Origin: Bdellovibrionaceae bacterium UBA6502
Lineage (GTDB): Bacteria; Bdellovibrionota; Bdellovibrionia; Bdellovibrionales; UBA840
Reading direction: 5' to 3'
Length of the DNA stretch: 64,000 nt
Assembly: GCA_002436415.1 (NCBI GenBank)
Contig: DJMA01000004.1
Location: 1-64,000, forward strand
A program made the translations under genes and the position numbers. Under the pieces are notes generated by a model. That model was not told where the DNA came from. It did not search any database and saw only the letters and a program-made list of their open reading frames with translations. Each line of letters opens with the position of its first letter. Positions within the stretch are counted from its first letter, which is position 1. Below, in pieces: positions 52,660 through 63,319 of the stretch.

Positions 52660-52668
52660 TGTGGATAA
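52660..52668 (-). promoter_or_regulatory. DnaA box upstream of nrdBA
   Basis: TGTGGATAA is the exact complement of the DnaA box TTATCCACA. A weaker TTTTCCACA lies at 52722-52730. DnaA controls nrdAB in E. coli, so a role in linking dNTP supply to replication is plausible. A single strong box does not make a replication origin. Confidence 0.6.
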
Positions 52669-53036
52669 GTTGCAAGCCCACAACCTCAGGATTTTCAATG
52701 ACTTATGAACTTGTCCCCATTTTTTCCACATTGAGCTCCACATTGTGCTCAACGAATGTTCTTGAAAGATTTTGGGGAAATTGGTCCACTGAATACAAGG
52801 CAGGCGTCAACGCATACTCTTGCTAGATGTAGCCGTTTCCATCCAGTCGATGAGTTAGAGAAATTCAAAGATTTCCATTTGCAGTAGTTTATCTACGCGA
52901 AGGTTTTCTATTCTCTAAAATTAGCGACTTGATGAAAACTGCTTACAACTGAATAAATTGAAAGACATTTTTTAACACACAATTTTTACTACTTTGTTTT
53001 AGACAGAAGATATCACCACTGGAAGGAGACTTAAGA

Positions 53037-54005
53037 ATGCAACCAGAACCAATCTTAACACCGAACCCTAAGCGTTTTGTATTGTTTCCAATTAAACATG
53101 ACGATGTTTGGGAGATGTACAAAAAAGCCGAGGCGAGTTTTTGGACCGCTGAAGAAATTGATTTAAACCAAGACTTAATTGATTGGGGACGACTAAACGA
53201 TGATGAACGTCACTTTGTAAGTCATGTTCTTGCGTTCTTTGCAGCCAGTGACGGTATCGTAAATGAGAACCTTTGTTTAAATTTCTCCAATGAGGTTCAG
53301 ATTCCTGAAGCACGTTGTTTTTACGGTTTTCAAATTGCCATTGAAAACATTCATGCAGAAACATATAGCTTATTAATCGATACATACATTAAAGATGCTA
53401 AAGAAAGAGATTTTCTATTTAACGCCATTGAGACAGTTCCAGCGGTAAAACGCAAAGCGGATTGGGCTCTTCGTTGGATCGAAGGTTCTGAGTCTTTTGC
53501 GGAGCGATTGATTGCTTTCGCAGCTGTCGAAGGTATTTTCTTCTCTGGAAGTTTTTGTTCCATTTTCTGGCTTAAAAAGCGTGGCTTAATGCCGGGACTA
53601 ACTTTCTCTAACGAATTGATTTCTAGAGATGAAGGTTTACATTGTGATTTTGCTTGTCTTCTATACGACAAACTTGTGAACAAGTTATCTGAAGAGACAA
53701 TCAAAGATATTATTTGTGATGCTGTTTCAATTGAAAAAGAATTTGTTACTGATGCACTTCCAGTAAGCTTAATTGGAATGAACGCTGAGTTGATGTCTCA
53801 ATACATTGAGTTCGTAGCGGATCGTCTATTGGTTTCTTTAGGATGTAGCAAAGTATATAACGCAACAAACCCATTTGATTGGATGGAGCTTATTTCGTTG
53901 CAAGGAAAAACAAACTTTTTTGAAAAACGTGTAGGGGAATATCAAAAAGCTGGCGTGATGTCGGAAGCTAGTGATAGAACGTTTAGTCTTGAAGCGGATT
54001 TCTAA
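53037..54005 (+). CDS. nrdB: Ribonucleotide reductase class I beta subunit (eukaryote-type)
   Basis: Radical-generating subunit of class Ia RNR. The 322-aa protein is close to the eukaryotic R2 type: [31 protein letters not shown]. Diiron ligands are seen in [11 protein letters not shown] (Asp), ENIHAE (Glu and His), AVEGIFFSG (Glu) and [10 protein letters not shown] (Glu, His). The tyrosyl radical Tyr is in [12 protein letters not shown], four residues after the ENIH His, as in mouse R2. GGAGG lies before the ATG. It is followed by nrdA after 19 bp. Controlled by the NrdR boxes and probably DnaA upstream. Confidence 0.97.
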   Translation: MQPEPILTPNPKRFVLFPIKHDDVWEMYKKAEASFWTAEEIDLNQDLIDWGRLNDDERHFVSHVLAFFAASDGIVNENLCLNFSNEVQIPEARCFYGFQIAIENIHAETYSLLIDTYIKDAKERDFLFNAIETVPAVKRKADWALRWIEGSESFAERLIAFAAVEGIFFSGSFCSIFWLKKRGLMPGLTFSNELISRDEGLHCDFACLLYDKLVNKLSEETIKDIICDAVSIEKEFVTDALPVSLIGMNAELMSQYIEFVADRLLVSLGCSKVYNATNPFDWMELISLQGKTNFFEKRVGEYQKAGVMSEASDRTFSLEADF

Positions 54006-54024
54006 GTTAGGCATATAGGGGAAT

Positions 54025-56376
54025 ATGATGTTTGTTGTAAAAAGAAATGGAAAAAAAGAACCAGTTAAATTTGATAAAATTACAGCGCGTGTTGCTAAGC
54101 TTTGCTATGGATTAAATGAAGATTTCGTTGATCCAGTGGAAGTGGGTAAGAAGGTTGTTGCCGGTATTTACGATGGTGTAACAACCACCGAATTAGATAC
54201 TCTAGCGGCTGAAACTGCAGCCTATCTAACGACTCTTCACCCAGATTACGCAATCCTTGCGGCAAGAATTGCTGTGTCTAACTTGCATAAAGTTACAGAG
54301 AAATCTTTCTCTAAAAATATTCAAGCGATGTACGATTATGTAAACCCAAAAACTGGTGAGAAGGCTCCTCTAATTGGAGAAGAGACTTACCAAGCAGTGA
54401 TGGCCAATGCTGATCGTTTAGATTCTGCTATTATCTATGATCGTGATTTCGGTTACGATTACTTTGGATTCCGTACTTTAGAAAGAAGTTACCTTTTAAA
54501 AATGAATGGTAAAGTTTCTGAGCGTCCGCAACAAATGTTGATGCGTGTTTCTGTAGGTATTCATTCAAACGATATTGATAAAGCGATTGAGACATATAAC
54601 TTATTGTCTGAAAAATGGTTTACTCATGCAACGCCAACATTGTTTAATGCTGGTACACCGAAGCCTCAGCTTTCTTCTTGTTTTCTTCTTTCAATGAAAG
54701 ACGACAGTATCGCCGGGATTTACGATACTCTAAAACAGTGTGCTGAAATTTCTCAAAGTGCTGGTGGTATTGGTTTGAGCTTACACAACATTCGCGCAAC
54801 AGGTTCTTACATTAAAGGTACTAATGGTACTTCTAATGGTATTGTTCCTATGCTTAGAGTGTTTAACGATACTGCTCGTTATGTTGATCAGGGTGGAGGA
54901 CGTCGTAAGGGAAGTTTTGCTATGTATCTTGAGCCATGGCATGCGGACATCGAAGACTTCTTAGACCTTAAGAAAAACCACGGTAAAGAAGAGCAGCGTG
55001 CTCGTGATCTTTTCTACGCAATGTGGGTACCAGATCTTTTCATGAAACGTGTTGAGCAGGATACGACTTGGACTCTTTTCTGTCCAAACGAAGCTCCTGG
55101 TCTTTATGAAACACACAGTGAAGAGTTTGAAGCTCTTTATGAGAAATATGAAAAAGAAGGTAGAGGTCGCAAGACTGTAAAGGCTCGTGAAATTTGGTAC
55201 AAAATCATGGAAAGCCAAATCGAGACGGGTACTCCTTATATGTTGTACAAGGATTCTTGTAACGCTAAATCTAACCAGCAAAATTTAGGAACTATCCGTT
55301 CTAGTAATCTTTGTTGTGAAATTTTAGAATACACTTCTCCTGAGGAAGTTGCTGTATGTAATTTGGCTTCTATTAACTTAAGCAAGTTTATTGAAGATAA
55401 AAAGTTCAACTTTGAAAAGCTTCGTGAAATTACTCATGTTGCAACTAAAAACTTGAACCGCATTATTGATATTAACTATTACCCGGTAAAAGAAGCAAAA
55501 ACTTCTAACTTCCGTCACCGCCCAATCGGTATTGGTGTACAAGGTTTAGCGGATGCTTTTATTCTAATGGGACTTCCGTTTGATGGTCCAGAAGCGAAGC
55601 TTTTAAACAAGCAGATCTTTGAAACCATTTACTACGCATCTGTTGAAGCTTCTTCTGAGATGGCGGCAGTTGACGGTGCTTACGAAACTTACGAAGGATC
55701 TCCAGCTTCAAAAGGTCAGTTACAATTTGATATGTGGGGTGTAACTCCAACTGATCTTTGGGATTGGAAAGAACTTAAGAAGAAAGTTAAGAAAAACGGT
55801 TTGAGAAACTCATTGTTGGTAGCTCCGATGCCTACAGCATCTACGGCACAAATTTTGGGTAACAACGAAAGCTTTGAGCCATACACATCTAATATCTACA
55901 CTCGTCGAGTTCTTTCAGGTGAGTTCGCAGTTGTGAACAAGCACTTGTTAAAAGACTTAGTAGAGCGTGGGTTGTGGAATGATGAATTGAAAGATGAACT
56001 AATCTCAGCAAATGGATCAGTGCAAGGTATCGCTTCTATCCCACAAGATATGAAGGATCTTTACAAAACTGTTTGGGAAATTAGTCAAAAGACAATCATT
56101 GAAATGGCTGCTGATCGTGGAGCTTTTATTTGTCAAAGTCAAAGTATGAACCTTTACATGACAAGTCCTAACTTCGCGAAAATGTCTTCTATGCATTTCT
56201 ATGCTTGGAGACAAGGTCTTAAAACAGGTATGTACTACCTAAGATCTCAAGCTGCTGCTCAGGCGATTAAGTTTACTGTTGATCAAACTAAATTGACTAA
56301 ATCAACAGAGCAAAATGAAGCAGACCTAGCATGTTCACTGGATAATCCAGAAGATTGCTTGGCTTGTGGAAGTTAA
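54025..56376 (+). CDS. nrdA: Ribonucleotide reductase class I alpha subunit (eukaryote-type)
   Basis: Catalytic subunit that reduces NDPs to dNDPs. The 783-aa protein (mouse R1 is about 790) has an N-terminal ATP-cone (about 1-95), the allosteric dATP/ATP site. Active-site Cys are in LSSCFLL, NLCCEIL (Cys and Glu) and [11 protein letters not shown]. The redox-active C-terminal pair is CLACGS, like CLMCGS of eukaryotes. AGGGGAAT lies before the ATG. It shares an operon with nrdB, ends in a strong terminator, and uses codons typical of high expression. Confidence 0.97.
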   Translation: MMFVVKRNGKKEPVKFDKITARVAKLCYGLNEDFVDPVEVGKKVVAGIYDGVTTTELDTLAAETAAYLTTLHPDYAILAARIAVSNLHKVTEKSFSKNIQAMYDYVNPKTGEKAPLIGEETYQAVMANADRLDSAIIYDRDFGYDYFGFRTLERSYLLKMNGKVSERPQQMLMRVSVGIHSNDIDKAIETYNLLSEKWFTHATPTLFNAGTPKPQLSSCFLLSMKDDSIAGIYDTLKQCAEISQSAGGIGLSLHNIRATGSYIKGTNGTSNGIVPMLRVFNDTARYVDQGGGRRKGSFAMYLEPWHADIEDFLDLKKNHGKEEQRARDLFYAMWVPDLFMKRVEQDTTWTLFCPNEAPGLYETHSEEFEALYEKYEKEGRGRKTVKAREIWYKIMESQIETGTPYMLYKDSCNAKSNQQNLGTIRSSNLCCEILEYTSPEEVAVCNLASINLSKFIEDKKFNFEKLREITHVATKNLNRIIDINYYPVKEAKTSNFRHRPIGIGVQGLADAFILMGLPFDGPEAKLLNKQIFETIYYASVEASSEMAAVDGAYETYEGSPASKGQLQFDMWGVTPTDLWDWKELKKKVKKNGLRNSLLVAPMPTASTAQILGNNESFEPYTSNIYTRRVLSGEFAVVNKHLLKDLVERGLWNDELKDELISANGSVQGIASIPQDMKDLYKTVWEISQKTIIEMAADRGAFICQSQSMNLYMTSPNFAKMSSMHFYAWRQGLKTGMYYLRSQAAAQAIKFTVDQTKLTKSTEQNEADLACSLDNPEDCLACGS

Positions 56377-56477
56377 TCCTTAATAAAGTTACGCGCGACT
56401 CACTCACTGGGTCGCTTATAAATTTGGGGCGTTTACTCGTTCTCACCATATTCTTTAGCTGGGTACTTAAAGAATAG

Positions 56478-56505
56478 AGCCATGGATCAAACCATGGCTT
56501 TTTTT
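56478..56505 (+). terminator. Terminator after nrdA
   Basis: AGCCATGG (56478-56485) and CCATGGCT (56492-56499) with loop ATCAAA, followed by T7. It lies just before the stop of the convergent gene. Confidence 0.92.
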
Positions 56506-56509
56506 ATGG

Positions 56510-57340
56510 CTATTGAGAGTCTTTCTTTGAACTGAGTCGACAAATTGACTTACGTTTATAGTAGCTGGTTAGCATAGAGTTTAAACTAGGAATTTTTAAG
56601 GGCACTGAAAGTAAGATTAGTTCTCTTCGCTTAATTTGGGTGTCAAAGACTGCGGTAAAGCCTAAGCCGGGCGGAATTCCAAGGGCTGATTCAGAGTTAA
56701 TTTCAATAAAACTTTTTCCAGAACGCATGCTAACCGCACTTATATGTGTGGACTCTAAGGACCTGTTTTCTTTTTCAATTTCAGCTGTGTTTTTTACTTC
56801 TAACCTAAGTCCAAGACCTATTCCTGCTTCTAATTGAAGTGCTAGGGTGTGTGTTTTGTTTACTGTTTCTTGGTCATAAAAGACATAAAGCTTAAAGCGA
56901 TCTTCACCCTCTTTACCACTGCCAAATTTTACTCCAAAGCCTAAACCAAAAATTTTGCCAAAGGAGTCTCCTTGCATTCTTAGCTTGTTTGCGATTCTAG
57001 AGTTCAAGCCACTGAGTGCGCCAAAGTGGAAGCGTAGAAAAAAACCTTTGGCTAAGTCTTTGGCTAGAATATTTATTTTTTTTAATAAAGACTCGTCGAT
57101 ATGAAGGAGTAAGAAATTATGTGTCTTAGGGGAGAACTTTAATTTTATTAAAACTTTCGAAAACCGGTTTAGTATTGTCTTTCTTTTTTCTACAAAGGAA
57201 TCGAACTCTGCTTGTGATAGCGAGTGGACTGCAAAGCTTTCGATTTCTTGGTTGGAACGATGAGGAATAAAAAAGCCTTCGTTAGTTTGTTGGCCAAAAC
57301 TAGAAAAACTAAAAGCCACTATGAAAACAAGGAAAAGCAT
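56510..57340 (-). CDS. Exported protein of unknown function
   Basis: About 276 aa from the ATG at 57340, which gives a signal peptide (MLFLVFIVAFSFSSFG / QQ). Upstream in-frame starts to 57478 add up to 46 basic residues and look less natural. The mature protein has long strand-rich segments with Gly-Leu-Gly patterns (FGKIFGLGFGVKFGSGKEG, LQLEAGIGLGLRLEVK), suggestive of a membrane-associated beta structure. No family is recognised. Confidence 0.6.
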   Translation of the reverse strand: MLFLVFIVAFSFSSFGQQTNEGFFIPHRSNQEIESFAVHSLSQAEFDSFVEKRKTILNRFSKVLIKLKFSPKTHNFLLLHIDESLLKKINILAKDLAKGFFLRFHFGALSGLNSRIANKLRMQGDSFGKIFGLGFGVKFGSGKEGEDRFKLYVFYDQETVNKTHTLALQLEAGIGLGLRLEVKNTAEIEKENRSLESTHISAVSMRSGKSFIEINSESALGIPPGLGFTAVFDTQIKRRELILLSVPLKIPSLNSMLTSYYKRKSICRLSSKKDSQ

Positions 57341-57733
57341 TCGCAGGGAAAAAGTTGAGAAATGTGCTCTAGTGTCCAACATCCTTTTATTATGGATTAT
57401 CTGCCCACTCATTAGAGAAAAATTTAGTGATTTTGCAAACTTAACTCGATTGTAAAGAAACTTTACGCAAGTCTTCAACTACCAATAAACAATGTCTGGA
57501 GTCTGGGCATAAAAGTTATTTTATAGTTTTTTAAAGCCTAAGCATTTTTAAATAAAAATACAAAGCCTCTCCTTATAAAGGGTAAAAGCTTATGTTGCTA
57601 TAATCTAAACACTGAAAGAAATCGCTGCAATAGCAACCCAAGCTTCAAATACCCTGTAAGTGATTCAATCCACTAACAAAATTTTATTCATTTAGCATTT
57701 TATTAAAGGCTTTGCAATTTGGCTTATGTATAA
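57341..57733. other. Divergent intergenic region
   Basis: Contains the possible N-terminal extension of the leftward gene (to 57478) and AT-rich sequence with no recognisable repeats or RNA. Promoters of both flanking genes should be here. Confidence 0.35.
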
Positions 57734-58525
57734 ATGCATATGCTCAAATCTGTTGTATTCATTAGCTTTTACTTTTTTGCCTTTTTAGCCTTCGCAGCAA
57801 GTCCTTCAGAGTTTTGTAAATACTCCTTAAATAACCTAGAAAAACATATCAAATGGCCAAATGGTTTTAAAAAGTTTGAGAATTGGGACTATGAGAATGT
57901 TCATGTAGCTAAGTTTGATGATCCTCTCAGCGCTATGGCTCTCGGCTATTATTCTAAATATAGGTTTTTGCAAGACATGGGGGAAGACATTGGCTTATAC
58001 TTAGCGCTCGATACTCCTGGGAAACATATCATCTTAATCGACGATCGAGAAAGTTTAGTTACCCAAGCCTCGGTATTTGTTCATGAGAATTTTCATCGAC
58101 GATTCAATTTATTGTTAAAATCAGGACAAATTGATTCGACATCGGTTCTAAGGGATAAAAAGCACAAATCTCGATATGAAAACATGAATCTAGTGATCGA
58201 TGAATTAGGTGCTTATCATACCGGATTTAGTTTTGTTCCCCCAAAGGGTGTTACTCCTAGTCTTTTGCAAAGCTTTCAACATCTTAGAGGACTCGTTGTT
58301 CATTCAAATAAGCAGATTGGTGACGTGATTGCTCTATTTTTTATTTTGGAAAAAGAACAGATGATGGAGTTAGATGATATTAAATATCATCATCTCCTTT
58401 TACTAGCCCGTTCAACCCGTTGGGTAGAAATTGATAGAGTATTACGGAGCCCAGCTTATCGTAAATATAGGAAAAGCTTTTACAAGACTTTAATGAATCT
58501 TGAATCCTTTGATACCGGAGGATAA
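57734..58525 (+). CDS. Exported putative zinc metallopeptidase
   Basis: A 263-aa product with a signal peptide (MLKSVVFISFYFFAFLAFA). The HExxH motif is H117-ENF-H121 (FVHENFHRRF). A possible third ligand is E157 in VIDELGAYHTGF, 36 residues downstream, in gluzincin style. The rest is alpha-helical. No named family; the small size and arrangement resemble uncharacterised single-domain peptidases. It shares a terminator with the convergent doxX. Confidence 0.7.
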   Translation: MHMLKSVVFISFYFFAFLAFAASPSEFCKYSLNNLEKHIKWPNGFKKFENWDYENVHVAKFDDPLSAMALGYYSKYRFLQDMGEDIGLYLALDTPGKHIILIDDRESLVTQASVFVHENFHRRFNLLLKSGQIDSTSVLRDKKHKSRYENMNLVIDELGAYHTGFSFVPPKGVTPSLLQSFQHLRGLVVHSNKQIGDVIALFFILEKEQMMELDDIKYHHLLLLARSTRWVEIDRVLRSPAYRKYRKSFYKTLMNLESFDTGG

Positions 58526-58528
58526 AAA

Positions 58529-58557
58529 AAGCCAAAAGCCTCTCAAGCTTTTGGCTT
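58529..58557. terminator. Shared terminator between convergent genes
   Basis: Perfect 11-bp stem AAGCCAAAAGC and GCTTTTGGCTT with a 7-nt loop. The A-tract on the left serves the leftward doxX transcript. The right side AAGTTTAATT is a weaker U-tract. Confidence 0.85.
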
Positions 58558-58579
58558 AAGTTTAATTCGATATTGAAAC

Positions 58580-58978
58580 CTAATCTTTATCAACCGAAAA
58601 TCTGCCGGGTCCAACTGCCATAATGATTAAGCATGCAGCTCCATATAAAAGAGCGAATTCTTTTTTGGCAAATGGATCTGCACCGTGAACAACAAAAGCG
58701 GCAACTAACATGGTTCCAAAAACGGCAAAGGCTGCGATTCTAGTTTTAAAACCAATGGCAATTAGTAGCCCACCGATTAGCTCTGAACCCATAGCCAAAG
58801 AACCCATTACTTCAGGTAGAGGGAAACCCATTTTAGCAACATTTCCGATGAAGCCTGACATATTCATCAATTTTCCATAACCATGACCGATGGCCATTGT
58901 TAAACCAATAAAAAGTCTGCCAATTAAAAGTAGTAGATTTGAGTTCGCTTTAAATAAATTTTCAACCTTTTGAATCAT
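58580..58978 (-). CDS. DoxX-family membrane protein
   Basis: A 132-aa protein with four transmembrane helices, typical of DoxX: LLLIGRLFIGLTMAIGHGYGKL, GSLAMGSELIGGLLIAIGFKTRIAA, and a C-terminal AACLIIMAVGPGRFSVD. DoxX proteins are linked to thiosulfate:quinone oxidoreduction or membrane oxidoreductase complexes; the exact role is unknown. TGGAATG with GGAGATGG upstream (minus strand) sets the start. Confidence 0.88.
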   Translation of the reverse strand: MIQKVENLFKANSNLLLLIGRLFIGLTMAIGHGYGKLMNMSGFIGNVAKMGFPLPEVMGSLAMGSELIGGLLIAIGFKTRIAAFAVFGTMLVAAFVVHGADPFAKKEFALLYGAACLIIMAVGPGRFSVDKD

Positions 58979-59577
58979 TCCATCTCCTTGGTGGATTTTG
59001 CTCAGAATAGATTAACAAAGCTAGTTTTGAAGGAATATGAAAAAGCTAAACGAAAAATAAAGATGTGTTTTTTAGCTTAAAAACACAGCAAAACACTTTG
59101 GCTGGTGTTCTATGAAGTAGCTGCACTTGGCTTGGGAGATACGCCAGCGTGAATGTATTGAGAGTGGGATTCAGATTACTAAATTTTAGCTGTTGATAAG
59201 TCTGTGGAGAAAAATAAAAAAAACAGCCTCTTGCTAGGTGCTGCTCTGTAAGCTTATGAATTTATTGAGTTTTTTTAAATTAAACAAGAGAGCTAGGAGC
59301 TTTTAAATTGTGGATTACTTTTGACTCTTTTGTATTTGCGAAACAATGTTGTACAAGAATCACTGCTAAATAACCAGAAATTATTTCAAAAAAAATGGAA
59401 TGTATGCGCAGTGCCAAGAAGCCTAATTAACACCATGGTCTAAAAAGCATCTAAGGCAGAAAATTTTTAGCAAAATTCTACTTTCTCGCCATTGACAGGT
59501 ATAGGATTGTCACCAAATTAAGGCTGTTTTTAACACAAAAGATAAAACATCTATTTATATATAGGAGGATAGATAAC
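58979..59577. other. Intergenic region upstream of groES
   Basis: A 599-bp region with no ORF. No CIRCE element (TTAGCACTC-N9-GAGTGCTAA) is seen. TTGACA is at 59492-59497 but no good -10 follows at 16-18 bp. TGACA-N11-TGTCA (59493-59513) forms an inverted repeat overlapping it and may be an operator. TGTTGATAA at about 59192 is a weak DnaA-like site. Confidence 0.4.
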
Positions 59578-59874
59578 ATGGCTAACCTACAAGTACGCCC
59601 ACTTCACGATCGCATTTTAGTGAAAAGACTAGAAGAGGAAACTACAACTTCTGGTGGAATCATCATCCCTGATAGCGCAAAAGAAAAGCCTTTCCGTGGT
59701 GAAATCGTTGCTGCTGGTAACGGTCGCATCTTAGAAGACGGTACAGTTATGCCTTTAGAGGTTAAAACTGGAGATAACATTCTTTTCGGTAAATACGCTG
59801 GAACTGAACTTAAACTTGATGGATCAGATTACATCATGATGAGAGAAGACGACGTATTAGGAATCTTGAACTAA
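59578..59874 (+). CDS. groES: Co-chaperonin GroES
   Basis: A 98-aa lid protein of the GroEL folding chamber. It has [32 protein letters not shown] (mobile loop) and [28 protein letters not shown] at the C-terminus. TAGGAGG is a perfect Shine-Dalgarno. It is followed after 31 bp by groEL. Confidence 0.98.
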   Translation: MANLQVRPLHDRILVKRLEEETTTSGGIIIPDSAKEKPFRGEIVAAGNGRILEDGTVMPLEVKTGDNILFGKYAGTELKLDGSDYIMMREDDVLGILN

Positions 59875-59887
59875 ATTTAAATTTTAA

Positions 59888-61561
<1,674 letters not shown>

Positions 61562-61590
61562 TCATTCACATCCATTTTAATACTATAAAG

Positions 61591-61618
61591 GCCTCGCTGA
61601 AAAGCGGGGCTTTTTTTT
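61591..61618 (+). terminator. Terminator after groEL
   Basis: GCCTCGCT (61591-61598) and AGCGGGGC (61603-61610) pair with one G-U, loop GAAA, followed by T8. Confidence 0.92.
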
Positions 61619-61814
61619 ATCCAATTGCCAATCAGGGCTCTAAACCACCAAGAATAATTTTTAAGCTATAGATGAACTTGGCAAATATTAGGAAAGGGGA
61701 TAATTCTTCTCAGAATTACCGGGTTTAAGTTTAACTTTTGCGAATGTAATAAAAGTCATTGGACAAACACTTATTGTTTCTTATGATTAAAAAATCAAAA
61801 AAACAGGAGGGCTT

Positions 61815-62990
61815 ATGTCAACAGGGCAGAATACATCGCCGAGTATTTCAGTGACTACAAGTAAGGACAGTCTTTTTTCCAACAAAGCATTGTGGGTTAA
61901 GGGGCCTTTGTTTGATTTATTGTTTGTTACTGGGGGAGCTTTTTTTACGCTTTTAGTGGCAGCCGTTTCTTTTCAGTTCCCACAATTCTTACCTGTATTT
62001 CTTTGGATTTGGTTCGTTTGTTTTGAAGGTTCTCACTTTTGGGCCACCTACAGTAGAACCTATATAGATAATAAGTTTCGTTCTGAAAATAAGTTGTTAT
62101 TAACATTTAGTTTATTGTTTTTCGTCTTTCCTTTAGCGGCGGGATTTGCTGATCAGGTGCAGACAAAATTTAATTATATGACGATGTACGCTTTTTTTAT
62201 TTTTGTATGGTCTCTGTATCACAATGCTAGACAACATTTTGGTTTTCTTTCGATTTATACTGGTAAAGCCAAAATAGAAATGGAAGACAAGGCAAAGTTA
62301 ACCAAGGCATTGTACTTTTCGGTGGGTGCAGCACAGGCATATTTTCTTCTAAATTTTAAGTTACAGGCCGTCTTTGGTTTGAGGAGTGCCGAGCTAGCAA
62401 ATGCAAATTTAGGTTTTTTAGTTCATGAACTACCGATGATTATTAGTCTCGCTAGTATGGCATATTTAATTAATTTGGCCTTCAATTTTTGGAGTAAGTA
62501 CGGGGCAAAGTCTTTTGTAAGTCTTCACTACACAGCTGTTTGTTGGATTTTTTATTCAGCAATGTTTTATGGAATCGCTCCAATCGATAAACTTTTTCAA
62601 AATACTTCTGGAGCAGAAACCCTGATGTTGATCGCGATTATGAACTCTTTGTTTCATAATATTCAATACCACGCGATCGTTTGGTACTACGGGAGCCGTA
62701 GGTATACGAAGGCAGAGAAATCAGAAGACTTTGGAATGGCAAAATTGGTAAACTACAAACTATTGAACTACGCCGGTTTCTCTTTGATCCTTGGAGCCTT
62801 GTTTGCTTGGACTGCATGGAAGGTTGGAGATTGGCCGATGGCTAATGGTTCCTGGGAATATACATCTGGTTCCCTATGGGCATATGTCATGTTTTACGGG
62901 GTCATTGGCCACCATTTCTACTTGGATCAAAAAATTTGGCGACCAAGTAAACAGAAGGAATTAAAGACCTATCTGGAAAGCTCAAATTAA
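61815..62990 (+). CDS. Polytopic membrane protein with histidine motifs, unknown
   Basis: A 391-aa protein with about nine to ten hydrophobic helices. Histidine-rich motifs lie at helix ends: FEGSHFWATYS, SLYHNARQHFGFL, SLFHNIQYHAIVWYY and GVIGHHFYLDQKIWRP. Such clusters recall membrane diiron or haem enzymes, but no family is recognised, so this is inference. AGGAGG lies before the ATG. It is a single gene. Confidence 0.7.
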   Translation: MSTGQNTSPSISVTTSKDSLFSNKALWVKGPLFDLLFVTGGAFFTLLVAAVSFQFPQFLPVFLWIWFVCFEGSHFWATYSRTYIDNKFRSENKLLLTFSLLFFVFPLAAGFADQVQTKFNYMTMYAFFIFVWSLYHNARQHFGFLSIYTGKAKIEMEDKAKLTKALYFSVGAAQAYFLLNFKLQAVFGLRSAELANANLGFLVHELPMIISLASMAYLINLAFNFWSKYGAKSFVSLHYTAVCWIFYSAMFYGIAPIDKLFQNTSGAETLMLIAIMNSLFHNIQYHAIVWYYGSRRYTKAEKSEDFGMAKLVNYKLLNYAGFSLILGALFAWTAWKVGDWPMANGSWEYTSGSLWAYVMFYGVIGHHFYLDQKIWRPSKQKELKTYLESSN

Positions 62991-63032
62991 TCCTTTTCTC
63001 AGCCTCAATTTTTTCAATAGAGGAGGAGTTCC

Positions 63033-63215
63033 TTGGCCAAGGAGGCGAAAGTAAATCTTTGTCTCCGATCCAGCCACGTAATGCTAAAGCTTTCACGTAC
63101 TTATGTGATGAATCAAATACATAGCTTTGAAAAAATGAATCGTGAAATTCTGCCTAAAGATGATCGAAACCAAAGCCTGTCGTTAGGGCCTTTGAATTTC
63201 TTTCTACAAAGGTGA
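63033..63215 (+). CDS. Possible 60-aa protein
   Basis: TTG start at 63033 with a very strong AGGAGGAG (63021-63028) six bases upstream of it. The 60-residue product (AKEAKVNLCLRSSHVMLKL...) is basic and has no recognised features. The good ribosome-binding site is the only support, so it may be spurious. Confidence 0.3.
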   Translation: MAKEAKVNLCLRSSHVMLKLSRTYVMNQIHSFEKMNREILPKDDRNQSLSLGPLNFFLQR

Positions 63216-63319
63216 GGATTACTCTTATAGAAAGTTCCTTTTTGGTGCGTTTATGGAAAAAACTATATTTTGATTGGAGCTTGTGAGAAATTTCTCTTTC
63301 ATCTACAGATGGGGGTCTA

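Larger units (their letters stand above)
52433..53036. other. Long control region of nrdBA
   Basis: A 604-bp non-coding region. It contains the NrdR boxes and DnaA box listed separately, TTGACA at 52541-52546 without a clear -10, and a GGGG-CTG-loop-CAG-CCCC hairpin (about 52620-52639). About 370 bp after the DnaA box shows no ORF. The long leader could carry further regulation, but I see no known riboswitch. Confidence 0.5.

Noticed and set aside
52433..53036. Possible replication origin because of DnaA boxes
   Set aside because: Only one exact DnaA box plus one weak site, and no dnaA, dnaN or rpmH nearby. Control of nrdBA explains it better.
59093..59108. ACAC-N8-GTGT sequence in the region upstream of groES, similar to an NrdR box
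   Set aside because: Only 11 of 16 positions fit and there is no paired box at 31-32 bp or RNR gene nearby.
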